A stretch of DNA of 64,000 bases from Granulicella pectinivorans (GTDB lineage: Bacteria; Acidobacteriota; Terriglobia; Terriglobales; Acidobacteriaceae). This document shows, piece after piece, positions 17,782 through 25,895 of the stretch. The notes below the pieces were generated by a model. The model ran no database searches and had not been told where the DNA came from. It worked only from the letters and a program-made list of their open reading frames with translations. Position numbers and translations under genes: made by a program. Where the stretch lies: the NCBI RefSeq assembly GCF_900114625.1, contig NZ_FOZL01000001.1, positions 2,170,001 through 2,234,000 of the forward strand. Reading direction: 5' to 3'. The first letter of the stretch is position 1. The number at the start of each line of letters is the position of its first letter.

Positions 17782-18870
17782 ATGATCTGGACGCGGCGTA
17801 CGTTTGTTTCGGCTCTGAGCGCGGCGGCGGTGGTTGCGCCGAAGTTTTCCTCCGTTGCGGTTGCCGAGGCTCCGAGTGGGAGTTTTCGCGCGTTTGTGGG
17901 GGCTTCGGATGGGACTGTGATGGCTTACCGGGTCTCCGATGGGGCCTGGAGGCAGGATGGCGCTGCGGTGGTGGCGGCCAGTCCGCGTGGGCTCGCGCTG
18001 CATCCCACGCTGCCGGTGCTGTATGCCACGGATGCCGTGGACGGGCATGGGGATCGGCCGCGGGGGAGTGTCGCGGCGTTCCGCGTGACGGGTTCGGGGC
18101 TTGCGGCGATGAATGTGGAGGGGATGGCGCTTTCGGCGACCGCGCCCTCGCATCTTTCGGTCGTGGACGACGTGCTGCTGGTTTCGTCGGCGGGCGGAGG
18201 GGCCTACAACGCGTTCGGGCTGGCAGAGGACGGGGCTTTGCTGCCGGTGGCTTCGGCTCTGAAGCAAATTGGGTCCGGGCCGCATGTCCTTCAGGAGAAA
18301 GCACATCCACATGCTTCCGTGGCTGGAGAGCTGGGCGCGTATGCCAGCGATTTCGGCTCGGACCGGGTGAATCACCTGGTGTTTACGGAGGGGATCGCTT
18401 CGGTGGCCAGCCGGGTTTCGCTGCCGGCGGGGAGCGGGCCTGGGCATCTGGTGCTGGCGGGATCGCACCTGGTGGTCGCTTCGCGGCTTTCGGCTGGGCT
18501 CACGGTGTTGCCGGTGGATCAGACCTCCGGGCGGCTGGAGGCGGCGGTGCATGCGCTTCCGGTGGCTTTGGCGGAGTGTGGACCTCTGGCGGTAAATGGC
18601 TCTGGGAATAGGATTTATCTGGCTGGTGTGGACCATGCCGGGGAGACGGTTGTGGCTTCGTTCGGACTTTCTTCCGGTGGGCGGCTGCGGGCTTTGCAGA
18701 GCGTTACGGTTGCGGGTGCGGGGCGGCCGGAGCAGATGGTGCTGGCGGGCAAGGAGTTGCTGTTGGCCGGGGCTGGTGGGGTGAGCCGGATTCCGGTATT
18801 TGCTGGACGGCTTGGGGAGGGTGCTTTGGTGCTTCCCAAGGCTGGTGCGGTTAGCCTCGTTGTTGGCTAG
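17782..18870 (+). CDS. Tat-exported lactonase-like beta-propeller protein
   Basis: A 362-residue propeller related to the lactonase at 15077 but more diverged. It has a Tat signal (TRRTFVSALSAAAVV), then repeated blades with GLALHPTLPVLYATD, SHLSVVDDVLLVSS, KAHPHASVAGELGAYASDFGSD and GPLAVNGSGNRIYLAG. The KAHPHA and DFGSD loops correspond to the HAHPHA and DLGSD loops of the upstream paralogue, which places both in the same family. AGGAGG lies directly before the ATG. It is the last gene before a strong terminator. Whether it retains lactonase activity is uncertain, because the blades are less regular. Confidence 0.78.
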   Translation: MIWTRRTFVSALSAAAVVAPKFSSVAVAEAPSGSFRAFVGASDGTVMAYRVSDGAWRQDGAAVVAASPRGLALHPTLPVLYATDAVDGHGDRPRGSVAAFRVTGSGLAAMNVEGMALSATAPSHLSVVDDVLLVSSAGGGAYNAFGLAEDGALLPVASALKQIGSGPHVLQEKAHPHASVAGELGAYASDFGSDRVNHLVFTEGIASVASRVSLPAGSGPGHLVLAGSHLVVASRLSAGLTVLPVDQTSGRLEAAVHALPVALAECGPLAVNGSGNRIYLAGVDHAGETVVASFGLSSGGRLRALQSVTVAGAGRPEQMVLAGKELLLAGAGGVSRIPVFAGRLGEGALVLPKAGAVSLVVG

Positions 18871-18901
18871 AGGTCGGACCTCCGGTCTGAAAAGTGGTAT
18901 G

Positions 18902-18935
18902 AAAGTGCACCGGTTTCGGTGCACTTTTTCTTTTG
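18902..18935 (+). terminator. Intrinsic terminator of the oxidase/lactonase operon
   Basis: Perfect 11-bp stem AAAGTGCACCG / CGGTGCACTTT (18902-18912 and 18917-18927) with loop GTTT, followed by a T-rich run. It sits 31 bases after the lactonase stop. Confidence 0.93.
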
Positions 18936-19305
18936 CCCGTATCGTGGTGATCTAAAGGGGTTACGGGTGGCCGGTGCGGAAATCCCCATGTTTCTCCAGG
19001 AGCACTTTGGATGGTAAAACGTGGCAAAAGTACGGAAAATGTGGACAGAATGCTACTTTTTCCGTGTTTGGCAAAAGTGGTCTGTTTTTGTTCGATGATC
19101 GGACAGATAGCTCGGTTAGCGACCGGAGCGAGGGTGGCCAGGTAGAGATTCCAAAGCGGATACGTACAGGCGATGGCAACGGCAACCGCAACCGCAACGG
19201 GCTATGCGTTGCCATTGGGTTTGAGGCGGGCCGACCGCATCCTTTCGATGATGCCGAAAGGATGCGGCACCCATCCGGATGGTTCTGTCTTGGTTTGGTT
19301 TTGGG
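18936..19305. other. Non-coding gap with a simple repeat and a palindrome
   Basis: No supported gene. The region is less GC-rich than its surroundings around 19010-19110. It holds a short hexamer-like repeat of CAACGG/CAACCG units at about 19173-19201 and, near its right end, a strong palindrome listed separately. The open frames here lack ribosome sites and recognisable products. Confidence 0.6.
19235..19267 (-). terminator. Palindrome downstream of the ABC permease
   Basis: A 13-bp perfect stem CCGCATCCTTTCG (19235-19247) / CGAAAGGATGCGG (19255-19267) with a 7-base loop, about 40 bases past the permease stop on the minus strand. There is no good U-run, so it may be a processing or intergenic repeat hairpin rather than a full terminator. 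Confidence 0.5.
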
Positions 19306-20559
19306 CTAGCGGGCGTTCAGGCCGTCTACGAGGGAGTTGCGGTAGGCACCGAAGGCTGGGATGAGCCCCAGGATAGCGGCTGAGACGAGCGTGGCGGCGG
19401 CGTAGAGTTCTACGCGCGGGCTGAGGCCAACCTGGGCGATGGGGAGGCCGAAGTGGGTCTCGATGGTGGTGCGCAGCGCGTAGAGGAGGACGTAGACGGC
19501 GGCGATGCCGATCGCGGTGCCGATGGCGGCGATGAAGGTGGATTCCAGGACGAAGAGCAGGAAGATCTGGTAGGCGTGGAGGCCTACGGCGCGCAGGACG
19601 GCGATCTCGCGGCGGCGTTCGTTGAGGGCGGTGTAGAGGGCGATGAGCATCGCTAAGAGGCCCACGACGAGGACGGCGGCGGAGACGAGGGAGAGGGCGG
19701 TGTCGGCGTAGTCGAGGAGGCTCCAGAGCTCCTGGAGGGTGTAGGCGGGGATGATCGAGGTGAGGGGCTCGGGCTTGTAGGTGTCGATCTCGCGCTGGAG
19801 GTAGAGGGTGCTGACGCGCGATTTGGCGCCGAGCATGAAGCTGGTGATCTGGTCGACCTGGAGCTTCGAGGGGTCGAGGACGGGGACGGCCTCACCGATG
19901 GCGGGGGGCGTGCCGCCGGACCAGCCGAAGTGCATGGCCTCTTCGCCGAGGAGGGTGATGTAGAGGGAGCGGTCGACGGGGGTGGCGGTCTGGGCGAGGA
20001 TGCCGACGACGGTGAAGGGCGTGTTGTCGTGGTTGAGGATGGATTTTTCTTCGACGCCGTGGGCGAGGACGATCTTGTCGCCGAGGTGGAGGTTGCGCTC
20101 TTTGGCGATGGTGGAGCCGAGGGCGACGTCGAACAGGCCGGTTGCGGCGTGGCCTTCGGCGAGGGCGAGCGAATGGCCGCCACGGTACTGGTAGTGCCGG
20201 TAGAAGTTTTCGTCGGTGGCGATGACGGGGAAGCCGCGGTAAGAGTCGCCGATGGAGATGGGGATGGTCCAGGCGACGGCCTTGTGCTGGGCGAAGTGCT
20301 GGTAAGAGGCCCAGGAGATGTTGTTAGAGGCGGCACCGATATGGAAAACGCTTGACAACAAAAGGGGGAGGCCGCCGCCGCGGGCTCCTACGATGAGGTC
20401 GGTGTGGGAGATGGTGCCGGAGAAGCCGGCTTGCGTGGCGCTGCGGAGGCGGTCCACGCCGACGAGGAGCATGACGGAGAGGGCGATGGAGAAGATGGTG
20501 AGGGAGGTCGCCAGGGTGCGGGCGCGGAGGGAGCGGAGGGCCAGCCAGAGAATGGTCAT
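19306..20559 (-). CDS. FtsX/MacB-type ABC transporter permease
   Basis: A 417-residue membrane protein with the FtsX arrangement: one N-terminal membrane segment (about 18-36), a large extracytoplasmic region with the MacB periplasmic core (about 40-280), and three C-terminal segments including ALSLVSAAVLVVGLLAMLIA. The loop RRREIAVLRAVG is the coupling segment typical of this family. The ATG overlaps the stop of the ATPase gene by 4 bases (ATGA), showing translational coupling. Such systems move or extract molecules at the inner membrane by mechanotransmission instead of classical import. The substrate is unknown. Confidence 0.9.
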   Translation of the reverse strand: MTILWLALRSLRARTLATSLTIFSIALSVMLLVGVDRLRSATQAGFSGTISHTDLIVGARGGGLPLLLSSVFHIGAASNNISWASYQHFAQHKAVAWTIPISIGDSYRGFPVIATDENFYRHYQYRGGHSLALAEGHAATGLFDVALGSTIAKERNLHLGDKIVLAHGVEEKSILNHDNTPFTVVGILAQTATPVDRSLYITLLGEEAMHFGWSGGTPPAIGEAVPVLDPSKLQVDQITSFMLGAKSRVSTLYLQREIDTYKPEPLTSIIPAYTLQELWSLLDYADTALSLVSAAVLVVGLLAMLIALYTALNERRREIAVLRAVGLHAYQIFLLFVLESTFIAAIGTAIGIAAVYVLLYALRTTIETHFGLPIAQVGLSPRVELYAAATLVSAAILGLIPAFGAYRNSLVDGLNAR

Positions 20560-21230
20560 TGGGCGGCCTCGTTCAAGGTGCGCAGGGAGAGGGTTTGGTC
20601 GAAGTGCGATGCCAGGCTCAGGTCGTGGGAGACGAAGAGGAGGGTCGCGCCTTGCAGAACCTCGTCGAGGAGGTTGAGGAAGTCGTCGCGGCGGTCGGTG
20701 TCGAGGGACGAGGTGGGCTCGTCGGCGATGATGAGCGGCGGGGAGCCGATGACGGCTCTTGCGATGGCGACGCGCTGCTGCTGGCCTGTGGACAGGCGGG
20801 TGACGGGTGCGTCGAGATGGGCGTGGAGGTCGAGGCGCCGTGCGATGCGGGCTACCTCTTCGTGGAGGTTGCCGGCGATGCGGGCGCGGCGCTCGGGGTG
20901 GAGGCGGCAGGGGATCGCGATGTTCTCGGCGACGGTGAGGTAGGGGATGAGATTGAAGGTCTGGAAGATGTAGCCGATGGAGGCGCCGCGGAGGGTGTCG
21001 CGCTTGCCGGAGGAGAGCCTGGTGAGCTCTTGGCCGAGGACCTGTACGGAGCCCTGCTGGGGCGTGAGGACGCCGGAGATGAGGGAGAGGAGGGTGGTCT
21101 TGCCGGAGCCGCTGGGGCCGTGGAGGAAGGTACGGAGGCCGGTGGGCAGGACGAGAGACGGGATGCTGAGGATGGGTTTGGCGGGGGTGTAGGCGAAATG
21201 GACGTTCTCGATTCGAACGGCTTCGGTCAT
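20556..21230 (-). CDS. ABC transporter ATP-binding protein (LolD/MacB type)
   Basis: A 224-residue ATPase. Walker A is GPSGSGKTTLL (about residue 35), the Q-loop is YIFQTFNLIPYLTV, the signature motif is LSTGQQQRVAIARA (a T in place of the usual G of LSGGQ), Walker B is PLIIADEPTSSLD and the switch His is in LLFVSHDLSL. It starts with an ATGA overlap on the DUF3299 gene and ends with another on the permease, so the three genes form one tightly coupled unit. The sequence class is that of FtsE/LolD/MacB ATPases that pair with FtsX-like permeases. Confidence 0.93.
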   Translation of the reverse strand: MTEAVRIENVHFAYTPAKPILSIPSLVLPTGLRTFLHGPSGSGKTTLLSLISGVLTPQQGSVQVLGQELTRLSSGKRDTLRGASIGYIFQTFNLIPYLTVAENIAIPCRLHPERRARIAGNLHEEVARIARRLDLHAHLDAPVTRLSTGQQQRVAIARAVIGSPPLIIADEPTSSLDTDRRDDFLNLLDEVLQGATLLFVSHDLSLASHFDQTLSLRTLNEAAQ

Positions 21231-21676
21231 TTCTTTGCCTGGGCCTTTTCCTGGTCGTAGGGGCCAACGGAGTCGCCGTCCATGCTGAAGCTGACGTCGC
21301 CGTAGGGGCTATCGACGGTGGAGACGTGGAGCTGGCCGGTGACGATGATGGGATCGGTGAAGGACATCTTCGCCTTGCCGTGGTTCTTGAGCTTGATGTA
21401 GATCATCTGGTTCGGCGGTGGCGGGGGTACGTGAATGCAGGCTCCGGAGAAGGGAACGAGGAGGAACTCGGTGACCTGATCGGCGTCGTCCTCGAGGGGC
21501 ACCATGAAGCCGGGGACGGCTACGATTTTCTTGTCGAGGGATTTGGCGGGGGAGGGGGCCTTGGTGTCGGTGAGGGTCTTGAGGGTGTTCCAGGAGACCT
21601 GCGTGGCGGGGACCGGGGCGGCGAGGAGGAGGGTGGCGGAGAGGAGGACGGATAGTACCGGGATGCGAAGGTTCAT
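21227..21676 (-). CDS. DUF3299 periplasmic protein
   Basis: A 149-residue protein with a signal peptide ending about residue 24 and the DUF3299 core, including VAVPGFMVPLEDDADQVTEFLLVPFSGACIHVPPPPPNQ (read in parts) with one conserved Cys, and GQLHVSTVDSPYGDVSFSM. GGAG lies close before ATG 21676; the longer open frame from 22009 is discarded. DUF3299 next to an FtsX-type ABC pair recurs in other bacteria; as I recall, a zinc-repressed P. aeruginosa operon (PA4063-PA4066) has this make-up. A metal-related envelope role is therefore an inference; no Zur site was recognised here. Confidence 0.85.
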   Translation of the reverse strand: MNLRIPVLSVLLSATLLLAAPVPATQVSWNTLKTLTDTKAPSPAKSLDKKIVAVPGFMVPLEDDADQVTEFLLVPFSGACIHVPPPPPNQMIYIKLKNHGKAKMSFTDPIIVTGQLHVSTVDSPYGDVSFSMDGDSVGPYDQEKAQAKK

Positions 21677-21755
21677 GTTGTTCTCCTCTCTGGGTTGGAT
21701 GCGGGTTGAGTGGGATTCGACCAAAAGAGCGGTTGTGGGGAGGATAGAAAGGCCT

Positions 21756-21800
21756 ACCTCAGGGGCTTCAGCCCGGTTCATTGGCGGATGGTGAGGCCCA
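21756..21800 (+). repeat. Interspersed intergenic repeat, copy A
   Basis: About 45 bases beginning CCTCAGGGGCTTCAGCCC and continuing CGGTTCATTGGCGGA. A near-identical copy lies at 23325-23368 in the same orientation. The core GGGCTNNAGCCC is self-complementary, suggesting a REP-like palindromic element. Confidence 0.75.
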
Positions 21801-21805
21801 TTCGA

Positions 21806-21849
21806 AACCACGCTCATCCCGCAGTGTGCTGCATGGGATGAGCGTGGTT
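21806..21849 (-). terminator. Long hairpin after the amidohydrolase gene
   Basis: A perfect 15-bp stem AACCACGCTCATCCC (21806-21820) / GGGATGAGCGTGGTT (21835-21849) with a 14-base loop, 12 bases downstream of the amidohydrolase stop on the minus strand. The U-run is poor, so termination efficiency is unclear. Confidence 0.6.
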
Positions 21850-21861
21850 GTTTGACGTTGG

Positions 21862-23271
21862 TTACTGCGGTTTTGTTGCGGAGGGGAGCGAGCCCACGGG
21901 GACGGACTGGGGGAACTTCTTGCCGCCGGTGGCTCCGAAGGGACGCTCGTTGAAGGTAGTCCAGCGACGCGACTGGCTCTCGTCGGCGGAGTGCTTGGTG
22001 GCGTCCCACATGTCGGCGGAGATGCCGTTGAGGTCGTAGACGATCTTTCCGTCACGCAAGGTGAGTTCGCAGATGATGCGCTGGGTGCCCATGGCTTTGG
22101 TGTTGTACATGTCGGTGAAGCCGAAGCTGCCCTTCTCGATGGAGAAGAGGGCGACGTCGGCGCCGGCACCGATGGAGAGGTTGCCGTACTGCTCCTGGCG
22201 GATCTCGTGGGCGGGATGCGAGGTCATCTGGGCGAAGACTTCGGGGATGGTTTCGCCCATGAGGAGCATGCGGTCGGCGACGCCGAGGATGTCCTTCATG
22301 GCGCTGTTCATGGAGCCGACATGCAGATCGGTGGAGAGGGAGTCGGGGTGATAGCCGGCCTTCATGAGGGGGATGGCGACGGTCCAGGAGAAGGAGCCTC
22401 CGCCCATGCCGATATCGCAGTAGATGCCACGCTTGCGCATTGCGATGAGTGCGGCGGAGGGGCCGCCGGTTTCGGCGTCCTGCTCGCGGCGGAGGCCGGA
22501 GAAGCAGTGGGTGTAGATGTCGCCGGGCTCGAGGTACTTGGTGACGAGGTCGTAGAGGGGACGCTCGATGCGGTTGGCGCCGAAGTCGATCATGACGGGG
22601 ATGTTGGCGATTTTGCCGGCGATTTCGGCCTGCTCGTAGGGCTTCCATTCGGGGCCGGTGAAGTGGGCGCTCTTGATGCCGACGATGACGCCGGGGAACT
22701 GCTTGGCCTTTTCGCCGGTGAGCTTGCCGTCCATGTCGTCGAGGTTGTCTTCGTACTTGCCGCCGCGCATGCCGGAGCCGACGATGTTGAGCTCGGAGAG
22801 GACGCGGGTCTTCTGGCGGTCGATGATCTTATCTTTGAAGTCGTCGAAGTTGCGCCAGCCGGAGGAGCCGGCGTCGATGATGGTGGTGACGCCATTGCGG
22901 AGGGTGAAGCCATCCGGGTAGATGGACAGGTCGCCGGCGTAGGAGCCCTTTTCGCCGGTGCCGGTATAGACGTGGGTGTGGAGGTCGATGAGGCCGGGGG
23001 TGACGTAGAGGCCCTTGGCGTCGACGGTCTTGAGGGCCTGGGCGTGGTCGATGTGGGGGGCTACGGCGGCGATTTTGCCGTCCTTGATACCGACGTCCAT
23101 CATGGCGTCGATGTGGTTCTTGTCGTCGAGGACGTGGCCGTTGGCGATGAGGAGATCGTAGGGGAGCGGGTTCGGCGGCATGGTCGGGCCGACGCGGCGC
23201 TGGGAGAAGGCGAAGGAGGAGCAGAGGGCCAGGGTGGCCAGGGCTGCGGTCGTACAACGGCTGATGTTCAT
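21862..23271 (-). CDS. Exported amidohydrolase/deacetylase-type metallohydrolase
   Basis: A 469-residue amidohydrolase-superfamily enzyme with a cleaved signal peptide (ending near SFAFSQ). After the small beta domain (DLLIANGHVLDD), the metal site starts with HTH (H98, H100) in VTPGLIDLHTHVYTG; K200 in GVIVGIKSAH is the likely carboxylated lysine, and later ligands sit in GDIYTHCFSG and the SLSTDLHVGS strand. It resembles the deacetylase family (EF0837-like) that in other bacteria accompanies SelA-like PLP enzymes, as it does here. Gene order and shared export signals suggest it releases an amino compound for the PLP enzymes. GAGG precedes ATG 23271. The exact substrate is unknown. Confidence 0.88.
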   Translation of the reverse strand: MNISRCTTAALATLALCSSFAFSQRRVGPTMPPNPLPYDLLIANGHVLDDKNHIDAMMDVGIKDGKIAAVAPHIDHAQALKTVDAKGLYVTPGLIDLHTHVYTGTGEKGSYAGDLSIYPDGFTLRNGVTTIIDAGSSGWRNFDDFKDKIIDRQKTRVLSELNIVGSGMRGGKYEDNLDDMDGKLTGEKAKQFPGVIVGIKSAHFTGPEWKPYEQAEIAGKIANIPVMIDFGANRIERPLYDLVTKYLEPGDIYTHCFSGLRREQDAETGGPSAALIAMRKRGIYCDIGMGGGSFSWTVAIPLMKAGYHPDSLSTDLHVGSMNSAMKDILGVADRMLLMGETIPEVFAQMTSHPAHEIRQEQYGNLSIGAGADVALFSIEKGSFGFTDMYNTKAMGTQRIICELTLRDGKIVYDLNGISADMWDATKHSADESQSRRWTTFNERPFGATGGKKFPQSVPVGSLPSATKPQ

Positions 23272-23324
23272 CGAGGACCTCTTGGCGGTGATGTTGTATT
23301 TCAGCCCTGGGAGAGGAAGGCATA

Positions 23325-23383
23325 CCCCAGGGGCTAAAGCCCGGTTCATTGGCGGACGGTGAGACCCAAGGCTAAAGCCTTGG
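23325..23383 (+). repeat. Interspersed intergenic repeat, copy B, with a second palindrome
   Basis: Bases 23325-23368 match the repeat at 21756-21800 with a few changes. It continues directly into a perfect palindrome CCAAGGCT AA AGCCTTGG (23366-23383). The rest of the gap up to 23557 has another inverted pair around 23505-23530 (GGACGTGG / CCACGTCC) and no gene. Confidence 0.7.
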
Positions 23384-23557
23384 AATACCTGGAAGCCAAG
23401 ACGAAAGACAAAAGCGGATTCCCTTCGTGGATGACAGCCAAAGGGCGACGGCAACGGCAAAGACAACGGACCGGGGCGCAAGCCCCTTCTTCTCCTGCCC
23501 TCGGACGTGGGGCTGAAGTCCACGTCCAAGGGCAACTACGATGCAACGTTAAAACGG

Positions 23558-25171
23558 TTAGGCCTTGGTGGCGCGGAAGGTTGCGGCTCCGTACTCGCCG
23601 AGCTTGACGTCGCCGGTGATGGTGGAGCCGGATGCGACGCCGGTGAAGGTGTAGGGGACGGTTGAGCCGCTGATGTTCATGGCGCTCATGAGCTGGACGT
23701 GGTCGGCGGTGACCTTGCCGTGGAGTTCAGTGGTGTAGAGCTCGCCGTGCTGTGTGCCGGTGATGGCGGTGCCCTTCTGCTCGAGGATGAACTGCTGCTG
23801 GGCTGTGCCGCGGAGGTAGGTGATCTCGACGGCCCAGGTGCCGGCGAGGCTGGCGGTGGGGCCGGTGGGGACGACGGGGTTTTCGAAGTGGCCGGGGTTG
23901 CGGAGGTACTTCGAGACGAACTCGGCGACGATCTTGTAGTCGCCGGGCTCCATCATGTAGGGCATGATCTCGAAGGAGGAGTGCATGTGGTCGGGGCGGG
24001 TGCCGCTGCCGCCCATGACGAGGATGCGGGGGCTGCCTTTGTCGAGCATGGCGACGAGCTCGGTGCCGGTGATGCCGACCTTGGCGGCGTCCCAGGAGAC
24101 GGTGAGGGTCGGGGCGCGGTTGGAGAGATCGGCGGTGATGGGATTGACCTTGGTGGTGAGGGTCGGGATGCCCTTGAGCTCGGCGGCGATGTAGTTGATC
24201 CAGTCGTTCCACTGCTTCTGCTCGGCTTCGTGGTCGCGCTTGTACCACTGGCGGACGGCGGCGAGGATGCCCATGGCCTCTTCCTTGCCGACCTTGAGGG
24301 CGCGTCCCCAGTTATGGTGGGGGGCGGCGTTCCAGAAGGCGGCGGCGCAGAGGTCTTTGGGCCCGAGGAGGATGCCGGAGGCCTGGGGTCCGCGCATGCA
24401 CTTGCCGCCCGAGTAGGCGACGAAGGTGGCTCCGGCGGCGAAGTGGATGTTGGGAACGATGGGCTCTTCGGCGGCGGCGTCGACGAAGACGGGAACGCCC
24501 TTTTCCTTCGCGATGGCGCAGATGGTCTTGATGGAGAGTGGCTCTTCGAAGGCGCGGGGGCCGGAGATGATGTAGATCATCGCGGTGCGGTCGGAGATCT
24601 TGGCGCGGAGTTCGGCGTCGGTTTCCACCTCGACGATTTCGGGGCCGGACATGCGGGTGCCAAAGTCGTACTGGTTGCGGTAGATCGAAGGGATGATGAC
24701 CTGGTCCTTCTTCTTCTTGTAGGGCATCGACTGGGAGTATTCGGGGTCGGTGCCGATACAACAGGCCACGGTGGCAAGGGCGATGGCGGCCTCGCAGCCT
24801 GTGGTGACGATGGCGGAGGGGGCTCCCATGTGGGAGGCGATCTCGGCGCCTACGGCGGCCATGAGTTCGTCGATGTGGACGTAGTACTGGGAGGCCTCGA
24901 ACATGGCCTGTTTCACTTCAGGCAAGGACTGCGAGCCGGAGATGATGGTGTAGGTGCCGCGCGCGTTGACGATGGGGCGGAGACCGATCTGGGTGTAGAG
25001 GTTGTCGGTGAAGGTGCCCTTGTTGGTGATGGTGAGGGGAGCGCTGCCGGAGTTCATGGTCGCGGCGGAGGCGGAGAGAGGCGCTACGGCAGCCGCCGCG
25101 GTGAGAAGGCCGGAGTTCCTGAGGACGTCTCTGCGAGACCAGCGGGACTTGGAAGTCGGAAGGAGGGACAT
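23558..25171 (-). CDS. Tat-exported SelA-like PLP-dependent enzyme with extra C-terminal domain
   Basis: A 537-residue fold-type I PLP protein of the SelA / D-glucosaminate-6-phosphate ammonia-lyase-like family. The Tat signal is SRRDVLRNSGLL to SASA. D231 in VFVDAAAEE should pair with the PLP ring nitrogen and K257 in AYSGGKCMRGPQ should carry PLP. Family members are about 370-470 residues; here about 100 extra residues from about 435 (SLAGTWAVEITYLRG, EQKGTAITGTQ, GDVKLGEYGAATF) form a beta-rich appendix. True selenocysteine synthase is unlikely because the protein is exported. An ammonia-lyase or dehydratase activity on an amino acid or amino-sugar acid is inferred from the family and the RidA neighbour. 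Confidence 0.85.
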   Translation of the reverse strand: MSLLPTSKSRWSRRDVLRNSGLLTAAAAVAPLSASAATMNSGSAPLTITNKGTFTDNLYTQIGLRPIVNARGTYTIISGSQSLPEVKQAMFEASQYYVHIDELMAAVGAEIASHMGAPSAIVTTGCEAAIALATVACCIGTDPEYSQSMPYKKKKDQVIIPSIYRNQYDFGTRMSGPEIVEVETDAELRAKISDRTAMIYIISGPRAFEEPLSIKTICAIAKEKGVPVFVDAAAEEPIVPNIHFAAGATFVAYSGGKCMRGPQASGILLGPKDLCAAAFWNAAPHHNWGRALKVGKEEAMGILAAVRQWYKRDHEAEQKQWNDWINYIAAELKGIPTLTTKVNPITADLSNRAPTLTVSWDAAKVGITGTELVAMLDKGSPRILVMGGSGTRPDHMHSSFEIMPYMMEPGDYKIVAEFVSKYLRNPGHFENPVVPTGPTASLAGTWAVEITYLRGTAQQQFILEQKGTAITGTQHGELYTTELHGKVTADHVQLMSAMNISGSTVPYTFTGVASGSTITGDVKLGEYGAATFRATKA

Positions 25172-25290
25172 GCCGTTTTTACCTGTCTTTCTTTCTTTTT
25201 ACGAATCTGTTTGAAGCGAGTACGTTGCCGGATTGAGCCCCACGCTCATTCTCAAGAGCCCAAGCTTATCCAGTGTGGCTTCGGTCGCCT

Positions 25291-25337
25291 GGTGCCCCGG
25301 GTGGAACCCACATCTCAGCAGCGAGATGTGGGGCACC
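25291..25337. repeat. Palindromic intergenic element between ridA-like and selA-like genes
   Basis: CCCACATCTC (25307-25316) pairs with GAGATGTGGG (25323-25332) around the loop AGCAGC, and GGTGCCCC (25291) can alternatively pair with GGGGCACC (25330). It lies after the RidA gene stop and before the next gene on the minus strand, where it could attenuate transcription. Confidence 0.6.
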
Positions 25338-25352
25338 CGGGTTGGGGGCGGT

Positions 25353-25877
25353 TTAGAGGGCGGCGATGCAGTCGATTTCTACGAGGGAGTCGCCGGGGAC
25401 GCCGCCTACGACGGCGATCGTGGTGCGAACGGGGGGAACTCCGCCGAAGCGGCCGGCATAGGCGGCGTTCATTTTGGCGTAGTTGGCGAGGTCGGAGAGG
25501 TAGACGTTGACCTTGAGGACCTTCTCCATGGAGGAGCCGGCGGCCTTGAGCTGGAGTTCGATCTCATCGAGGACGTGCTTGGTGTGCTCTTCGATGGTGC
25601 CCTTGAAGTGGGCGCCGGTGCCGGCGATGAAGACGAGACCGCCGTAGGTGATGATCGAGTTGAAGAGGGGGGCTCCGGCGATGGGAGCGACGCCCGGGGC
25701 CAGCGTGGAGGCGGCGTTGGGGATGTCGACGTGCTTGATGGCCTTCTTCTGCCAGGAGACGCCGGTTTGGGCGCTGGATTGCGCCTGGGCTTCGGGGGTG
25801 AGGACGGATGCTCCGGCTACGGCGGCTGCCGCGGCTGCGGCGTTCTTGAGGAGACCTCGACGGGACTGGGTGGACAT
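25353..25877 (-). CDS. Tat-exported RidA family (YjgF) enamine/imine deaminase
   Basis: A 174-residue RidA-family protein with an N-terminal twin-arginine signal (SRRGLLKNAAAAAAAVAG) of about 32 residues, an unusual addition because RidA proteins are normally cytosolic. The catalytic Arg is R151 in VPPVRTTIAVV, followed by the family end DSLVEIDCIA. RidA hydrolyses reactive 2-aminoacrylate-type enamines released by PLP lyases. It sits 18 bases downstream of one exported SelA-like gene and 181 bases upstream of another, which matches that chemistry. The function call is firm at family level; the periplasmic substrate is inference. Confidence 0.92.
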   Translation of the reverse strand: MSTQSRRGLLKNAAAAAAAVAGASVLTPEAQAQSSAQTGVSWQKKAIKHVDIPNAASTLAPGVAPIAGAPLFNSIITYGGLVFIAGTGAHFKGTIEEHTKHVLDEIELQLKAAGSSMEKVLKVNVYLSDLANYAKMNAAYAGRFGGVPPVRTTIAVVGGVPGDSLVEIDCIAAL

Positions 25878-25895
25878 GTATTTTTCCTTTCGTGA

